A stretch of 9,303 nt of DNA from Burkholderiales bacterium (GTDB lineage: Bacteria; Pseudomonadota; Gammaproteobacteria; Burkholderiales; Casimicrobiaceae), in NCBI GenBank assembly GCA_025935435.1, contig JAICVH010000061.1, forward strand, positions 1-9,303, read 5' to 3'. Of this stretch, positions 5,778-9,303 are shown piece by piece. A program made the position numbers and the translations under genes. The notes below the pieces were generated by a model, which had not been told where the DNA came from, ran no database searches, and saw only the letters and a program-made list of their open reading frames with translations. Each line of letters opens with the position of its first letter. Within the stretch, counting starts at the first letter, position 1.

Positions 5778-6992
5778 TTACTTGACGAGCGGGCACTCGC
5801 CGTCCTTCAGCGGCCGGAACGCCTGGTCGGCCGGAATCGTCGTGCGGATCTTGTAGTAGTCCCACGGACCCTTCGATTCCGACGGCTTCTTCACTTCGAC
5901 CAGATACGCCGGATGGATCTTGCGTCCGTCGACGCGGATCGTGCCCTTGCCGAACAGCGGATCGTCGGTCGGCATTTCCTTCATCTTGGCGACGACCTTC
6001 CCGCCCTCGTCGCTTTTCAGCGCCTCGACCGCCTTGAGGTAATGGAGCACCGACGCGTACACGCCGGCGTGCACCATCGTCGGATGGATGCCCTTGTCGC
6101 GCTCGGCGAAGCGCTTCGCGAACGCGCGCGTCTGATCGTTCATGTCCCAATAGAACGTGCTGGTGATGATCAGACCCTGCGCGTTTTGCAGGCCGAGCGC
6201 GTGCACGTCGGTCAGGAACACGAGCAACCCAGCGAGGTTCTGGCCGCCCTTGACGATGCCGAACTCGGCCGCCTGCTTGATCGAGTTCGTCGTGTCGCCG
6301 CCCGCGTTGGCGAGGCCGACGATCTTGGCCTTCGACGCCTGGGCCTGCAGCAGGAACGAGCTGAAGTCCTGTGTGTTGATGGGCACTTTCACCGAACCGA
6401 GGACCTTGCCGCCATTCTTGGTGACGACGGCCGCGGTATCGCGCTCGAGCGCATGGCCGAAAGCGTAGTCGGCGGTGATGAAGAACCACGTGTCGCCGCC
6501 CGACTTGACGATCGCGCTGCCGGTGCCGTTGGCGAGCATCCACGTGTCGTAGGTCCAGTGGACGGTGTTGGGCGTGCACGCCTTGCCGGTCAGGTCCGAA
6601 GACGCCGGCCCGTTCGCCAGGAACACCTTGTTCTTGTCCTTGGTGATCTGGTTGACCGCGAGCGCGACACCGGAGTTCGGAACGTCGACGATGACGTCGA
6701 CCTTGTCGGTGTCGTACCACTGGCGGGCAATGGCGGAGCCCACGTCGGGCTTGTTCTGGTGATCCCCTGACACGTATTCGACCTTGTAGCCGCGCTTCTC
6801 GATCCCGGAATCCTCCACCGCCATCCGCGCGGCTGCGACCGATCCCGCACCCGCGAGGTCCGTGTACAGGCTCGACATATCGGACAGCACGCCGATCTTG
6901 ATCACGTTGTCGGAAATCTGTGCCTGAGCGGCCGTGCCGGCAAGTGCACCGGCAATCGTCAGCGCAAGCAGACTGCGTTTCATGGCCTTCAT
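5778..6992 (-). CDS. Periplasmic binding protein of the liv-type importer (type I fold, Peripla_BP_6)
   Basis: This 404-residue protein is the ligand-capturing component of the HAAT importer encoded around it. Residues 1-24 are a signal peptide (MKAMKRSLLALTIAGALAGTAAQA, cleavage before QISDN) without a lipobox. The mature start DNVIKIGVLSDMSSLYTDLAGAGSVAAARMAVEDSG and the later IVDVPNSGVALAVNQI and FFITADYAFGHALE blocks fit type I periplasmic binding proteins of the LivK class. It most resembles the large, mostly uncharacterised group whose characterised members include aromatic-acid and amide binders, so leucine, isoleucine or valine should not be assumed. The ATG at 6992 is firm: GGAGGAG lies six bases upstream, the best ribosome-binding site in the window, which fits the need for excess binding protein. 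The gene is 35 bp after livF and 81 bp before livH. The frame is open upstream through livF, but that part is a shadow. Confidence 0.93.
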   Translation of the reverse strand: MKAMKRSLLALTIAGALAGTAAQAQISDNVIKIGVLSDMSSLYTDLAGAGSVAAARMAVEDSGIEKRGYKVEYVSGDHQNKPDVGSAIARQWYDTDKVDVIVDVPNSGVALAVNQITKDKNKVFLANGPASSDLTGKACTPNTVHWTYDTWMLANGTGSAIVKSGGDTWFFITADYAFGHALERDTAAVVTKNGGKVLGSVKVPINTQDFSSFLLQAQASKAKIVGLANAGGDTTNSIKQAAEFGIVKGGQNLAGLLVFLTDVHALGLQNAQGLIITSTFYWDMNDQTRAFAKRFAERDKGIHPTMVHAGVYASVLHYLKAVEALKSDEGGKVVAKMKEMPTDDPLFGKGTIRVDGRKIHPAYLVEVKKPSESKGPWDYYKIRTTIPADQAFRPLKDGECPLVK

Positions 6993-6997
6993 CACTG

Positions 6998-7004
6998 CTC
7001 CTCC
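6998..7004 (-). promoter_or_regulatory. Strong ribosome-binding site of the liv binding-protein gene
   Basis: The minus strand reads GGAGGAG, six bases before the ATG at 6992, a near-perfect Shine-Dalgarno match. It stands out because livG and livF have no recognisable site and livH and livM only weak ones. This would favour high synthesis of the binding protein from the shared message. It fixes the start codon of the gene. Confidence 0.8.
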
Positions 7005-7027
7005 GTTGAAAAAACGCAAACGGCTCG

Positions 7028-7780
7028 CTACACGCCGAGATACTCGTGCAGCTTGCCCATGTTTCGATCGAGCTCGGCGTTCGGGATCATGTCGATGATC
7101 CGGCCGTGCTCCATCACGTAATGCCGATCCGCGACAGTCGACGCGAAGCGGAAATTCTGTTCGACGAGCAGGATCGTGAAGCCCTGTTCCTTGAGCGTCC
7201 CGATCGTACGGCCGATGTGCTGGACGATCACCGGCGCGAGACCCTCGGTGGGTTCGTCCAGCAACAGAAGCCGCGCCCCGGTGCGGAGAATGCGGCCGAT
7301 CGCGAGCATCTGCTGCTCGCCACCGGAGAGCTTCGTCCCCTGGCTCTTGCGTCGCTCCGCCAGATTCGGGAACAGTGTATAGATCTGCTCGATCGTGAGT
7401 CCGCCGTCCCGAACCTTCGGGGGCAGCAACAGATTCTCCTCGACATTCAGGCTCGCGAAGATTCCGCGCTCTTCCGGGCACCAGGCGATACCGAGCCGCG
7501 CGATGCGGTTCGACGCCATTCGTGCCGTTTCCTGCTGCTCGAAGCGAATCGAGCCTTCGCGACGGGGCACGACGCCCATGATCGACTTCAGCGTCGTCGT
7601 CTTGCCGGCGCCGTTGCGACCGAGCAGCGTCACGACTTCGCCGGGCGCGACATCGAACGTTACGCCGTGCAGGATGTGCGATTCGCCGTACCACGCTTGA
7701 AGATCACGAACGACGAGCAGGGGCGCAGCAGCCGGCGCGACGACTTCGCCCTCCGCTTCACGCGGTAGTGCGCTTGCCAT
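7028..7780 (-). CDS. livF: Branched-chain amino acid-type ABC transporter ATPase LivF
   Basis: This 250-residue cytoplasmic ATPase powers the importer as a pair with LivG. Walker A is GRNGAGKT (54-61), the ABC signature LSGGEQQ is at 151-157, and Walker B LLLLDEPTEGLAP is at 171-183. As is usual in LivF, the Q-loop position reads CPEERGIF (101-108) without glutamine, and the switch position reads VEQN rather than a histidine; these are family traits, not damage. About 20 residues of Ala/Glu/Pro-rich sequence precede the ATPase domain. The ATG at 7780 is the only ATG in frame before the domain, though no clear ribosome-binding site precedes it, so coupling to livG translation is likely (37-bp gap). 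The binding-protein gene follows after 35 bp. Confidence 0.94.
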   Translation of the reverse strand: MASALPREAEGEVVAPAAAPLLVVRDLQAWYGESHILHGVTFDVAPGEVVTLLGRNGAGKTTTLKSIMGVVPRREGSIRFEQQETARMASNRIARLGIAWCPEERGIFASLNVEENLLLPPKVRDGGLTIEQIYTLFPNLAERRKSQGTKLSGGEQQMLAIGRILRTGARLLLLDEPTEGLAPVIVQHIGRTIGTLKEQGFTILLVEQNFRFASTVADRHYVMEHGRIIDMIPNAELDRNMGKLHEYLGV

Positions 7781-7817
7781 CGGTCAGGCGGCGCTGCGAA
7801 GGCGCGCGTGGATCACA

Positions 7818-8573
7818 TCACGCATGGCCGCCTCCCATGTAGGCCTCGACGACGGCGGGATTCGTCGAGACCGATTGATAGTTTCCTTGGGCGAGCACCT
7901 CGCCGCGCGCAAGCACGGTAATGTGGTCCGCGAGCGTCGATACCACCGACAGATTATGCTCGACCATCAGCACCGTTCGATTGGCCGAGACGCGCTTGAT
8001 CAGCGCCGCAATCCGTTCGACGTCCTCGTGCGTCATGCCCGCCGTTGGTTCGTCGAGCAGCATCATCTCGGGCTCCAGCGCGAGCGTCGTCGCGATTTCG
8101 AGCGCGCGCTTTCGACCGTACGGCAACTCGACGGCCTTGGTCTTTTCGAACGCCGACAATCCGACGGCATCGATCAACTCCCGGGCGCGCGCGTCGAGTT
8201 CCGTCAACACGCGCTCCGTGCGCCAGAAATCGAGCGAATGGCCGCGCTTGCGCTGCAGTGCGATCCGCACGTTTTCAAGTACGGACAAGTGCGGGAATAC
8301 CGCCGAGATCTGAAACGAGCGTACGAGCCCGAGGCGCGCGATCGCCGCCGGACGTGATCCGGTGATCTCGCGACCTTTGAAGAAGATCTGGCCGCGCGTC
8401 GGCGTGAGGAAATGCGTGAGCAGATTGAAGCATGTCGTCTTGCCGGCGCCGTTCGGCCCGATCAGCGCGTGAATCGTCCCGCGCGTCACCGCGAGATTCA
8501 CGCCGTTGACGGCGACGAACCCCTTGAATTCCTTCGTGAGCCCGCGTGTTTCGAGGATCGTTTCGTTGGCCAT
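7818..8573 (-). CDS. livG: Branched-chain amino acid-type ABC transporter ATPase LivG
   Basis: This 251-residue cytoplasmic ATPase is the partner of LivF. Walker A is GPNGAGKT (39-46), the Q-loop is VRSFQIS (Gln88), the signature region ELPYGRKRALEIA (149-161) is the degenerate form normal for LivG, Walker B is MMLLDEPTAGMTHEDV (170-185), and the switch histidine is in VEHN (His206). The MTHEDV ending of Walker B, instead of the commoner LNPxE, marks a subgroup found in several HAAT operons. The ATG at 8573 is preferred because ANETILETRGLTKEFKGF is the normal family start; a TTG at 8597 would add eight Pro/Ala residues. Neither has a clear ribosome-binding site. It is the first gene of the liv operon, about 50 bases after a predicted transcription start. 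Confidence 0.93.
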   Translation of the reverse strand: MANETILETRGLTKEFKGFVAVNGVNLAVTRGTIHALIGPNGAGKTTCFNLLTHFLTPTRGQIFFKGREITGSRPAAIARLGLVRSFQISAVFPHLSVLENVRIALQRKRGHSLDFWRTERVLTELDARARELIDAVGLSAFEKTKAVELPYGRKRALEIATTLALEPEMMLLDEPTAGMTHEDVERIAALIKRVSANRTVLMVEHNLSVVSTLADHITVLARGEVLAQGNYQSVSTNPAVVEAYMGGGHA

Positions 8574-8604
8574 TGGCGTTGGCGGCGCGGGCAGCAAGGC
8601 GCCG

Positions 8605-8619
8605 GCAGGAGCGTCCTGC
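8605..8619 (-). repeat. Small hairpin in the liv leader
   Basis: Six-base arms at 8605-8610 and 8614-8619 (gcagga and tcctgc) flank a 3-base loop. The hairpin falls in the predicted 5' leader of livG, a few bases after the expected transcription start. The AGGA within it is the only ribosome-site-like element upstream of livG, but it is too far from either candidate start codon to act as one. The short stem may be fortuitous in such GC-rich DNA. Confidence 0.35.
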
Positions 8620-8631
8620 GGTCAGGCGCGG

Positions 8632-8660
8632 ATTATCCCGATCGATCCGGGGCTTGGCAA
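8632..8660 (-). promoter_or_regulatory. Sigma-70-type promoter for the liv operon
   Basis: On the minus strand a -35 element TTGCCA (8660-8655) and a -10 element GATAAT (8637-8632) are separated by exactly 17 bases; each matches five of six consensus positions. Transcription would begin near 8625, giving a leader of about 50 bases before the livG ATG at 8573. The promoter lies wholly within the gap after the crotonase stop at 8671, so livG to livM can be transcribed independently of that gene. The spacer carries an imperfect palindrome (8637-8650) that may be a regulator site. Confidence 0.7.
8637..8650. promoter_or_regulatory. Palindrome in the promoter spacer, possible operator
   Basis: The 8-bp palindrome gatcgatc (8640-8647) is extended by C-G pairs at 8638 with 8649 and 8637 with 8650, with a single mismatch between (8639 with 8648). 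It occupies the 17-bp spacer of the predicted liv promoter, where a bound dimeric repressor would block RNA polymerase. No regulator gene lies in the window, and GATC-rich words are common in this DNA, so operator function is speculative. Confidence 0.3.
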
Positions 8661-8670
8661 TGCAAGAGCA

Positions 8671-9303
8671 TCAGCGTGGACGCGCCCACTGAGCTGCGCG
8701 TTTATCGACGAAGGCGTCGATGCCCTCGGCGGCGTCCGGTTCGAGAAGGTTACATGCCATCGTTTCCGACGTGACGGCGTACGCATCGGCGAGCGGCCGA
8801 TCGACCTGCGCGTAGAAGGCCCGCTTGCCGAGCGCGATGACGGCGGCGCTTCGTGCGAGGATGCGATCGGTGAAAACCTTCACTGCAGCATCGAGCTCGG
8901 CGGCGGGTACCACCCGGTTGACGAGTCCCCAATCGAGCGCCGTCGCCGCGTCGATCGGATCTCCCGTCAGCAGCAACTCCATCACCCGCTTGCGCGAAAC
9001 GTTGCGGACAACCGCTACCGCCGGGGTCGAGCAGAACACGCCGACGTTGATGCCCGGCAACGCGAAGCGGGCAGTGTCCGCGGCGACCGCGAGATCGCAC
9101 ATCGACACGAGCTGACAGCCGGCAGCGGTCGCGAGCCCGTGCACGCGGGCAATCGTCGGCTGGGGCAACGCCGTCAGCTTGATCATGACGCGACTGCATG
9201 CATCGAACAGCTGACGCTGCCAGGTCTGGTCCGGATGCGCGCGCAGTTCCTTCAGATCATGACCGGCGCAAAAGCCGCGTCCGTTGGCGGCAATCACGAC
9301 AAC
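8671..9303 (-). CDS. Crotonase-fold protein, ECHDC3-like (partial, 5' end outside window)
   Basis: This is the C-terminal 211 codons of an enoyl-CoA hydratase/isomerase superfamily protein. The visible part starts just before the first oxyanion-hole motif, ANGRGFCAGHDLKEL, so about 50-60 residues are missing. The second motif is HGLATAAGCQLVSMCDLAVAAD, followed by FALPGINVGVFCSTP. The GLATAAGCQLV and GxNxGxFCSTP wording matches the ECHDC3 branch rather than classical hydratases. Aligned with rat mitochondrial enoyl-CoA hydratase, the catalytic Glu144 position is Gln (codon 9114-9112) and the Glu164 position is Gly (codon 9054-9052), so ordinary hydration of enoyl-CoA is doubtful, while acyl-CoA binding through the oxyanion hole is retained. 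The C-terminus (EGIDAFVDKRAAQWARPR) is typical. The gene lies 97 bp upstream of livG on the same strand, with a promoter between them, so co-transcription is not required. Confidence 0.9.
   Translation of the reverse strand, partial: VVVIAANGRGFCAGHDLKELRAHPDQTWQRQLFDACSRVMIKLTALPQPTIARVHGLATAAGCQLVSMCDLAVAADTARFALPGINVGVFCSTPAVAVVRNVSRKRVMELLLTGDPIDAATALDWGLVNRVVPAAELDAAVKVFTDRILARSAAVIALGKRAFYAQVDRPLADAYAVTSETMACNLLEPDAAEGIDAFVDKRAAQWARPR

Noticed and set aside
5421..6770. Long plus-strand open frame (449 codons) opposite livH and the binding-protein gene
   Set aside because: It spans two real genes and the hairpin-bearing gap between them, is rich in Arg, Asp and His, and shows no family motif.
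7003..7023. Five-base inverted repeat (ccgtt and aacgg) with an A/T-rich loop between livF and the binding-protein gene
   Set aside because: The stem is too short and its U run lies in the loop rather than after the stem, so it does not look like a terminator.
6993..7694. Possible N-terminal extension of the liv binding protein through livF
   Set aside because: The frame is open, but it is a shadow of livF; the binding protein has its own signal peptide and excellent ribosome-binding site at 6992.

Overview
The window is high-GC DNA, roughly 60-65% by eye. All nine genes read leftward on the minus strand, with very little non-coding space. The gene families, the Arg/Ala-rich codon bias and the style of the transport operon suggest a betaproteobacterium, most likely Burkholderia or a relative; this is inferred from protein resemblance, not from a marker gene.

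Reading in the direction of transcription (right to left): (1) the C-terminal 211 codons of a crotonase-fold protein resembling the ECHDC3 branch (8671-9303, cut by the window edge). (2) A 97-bp gap with a well-formed sigma-70-type promoter. (3) A complete branched-chain-amino-acid-type (HAAT family) ABC importer in the order livG (ATPase), livF (ATPase), periplasmic binding protein, livH (permease), livM (permease). (4) A small exported protein with MORN/YwqK-type repeats whose start overlaps the end of livM. (5) A cytoplasmic erythromycin-esterase-family protein. (6) A periplasmic family 5 (dipeptide/oligopeptide-type) solute-binding protein. (7) The first 50 codons of its DppB-type permease, which runs off the left edge.

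The liv genes encode all five parts of one importer. The binding protein captures a small organic ligand in the periplasm, LivH and LivM form the channel, and LivG and LivF hydrolyse ATP. The substrate cannot be read from sequence; the class also carries aromatic acids, amides and urea, and a CoA-metabolism gene lies just upstream. The left-hand genes begin a second importer (Dpp/Opp type), continuing outside the window.

The most informative non-coding observation is that the two unrelated importers share one architecture: in each, the binding-protein gene is followed by an 80-100 bp gap holding two consecutive hairpins before the first permease gene. This would suit raising binding-protein output relative to the membrane subunits. 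Other points worth a look are a crotonase lacking both standard catalytic glutamates, a palindrome inside the liv promoter spacer, and the pairing of an exported repeat protein with an erythromycin-esterase-family protein at the end of the liv operon. No mobile element, RNA gene, CRISPR array or clear sign of a novel defence or mobile system was seen.
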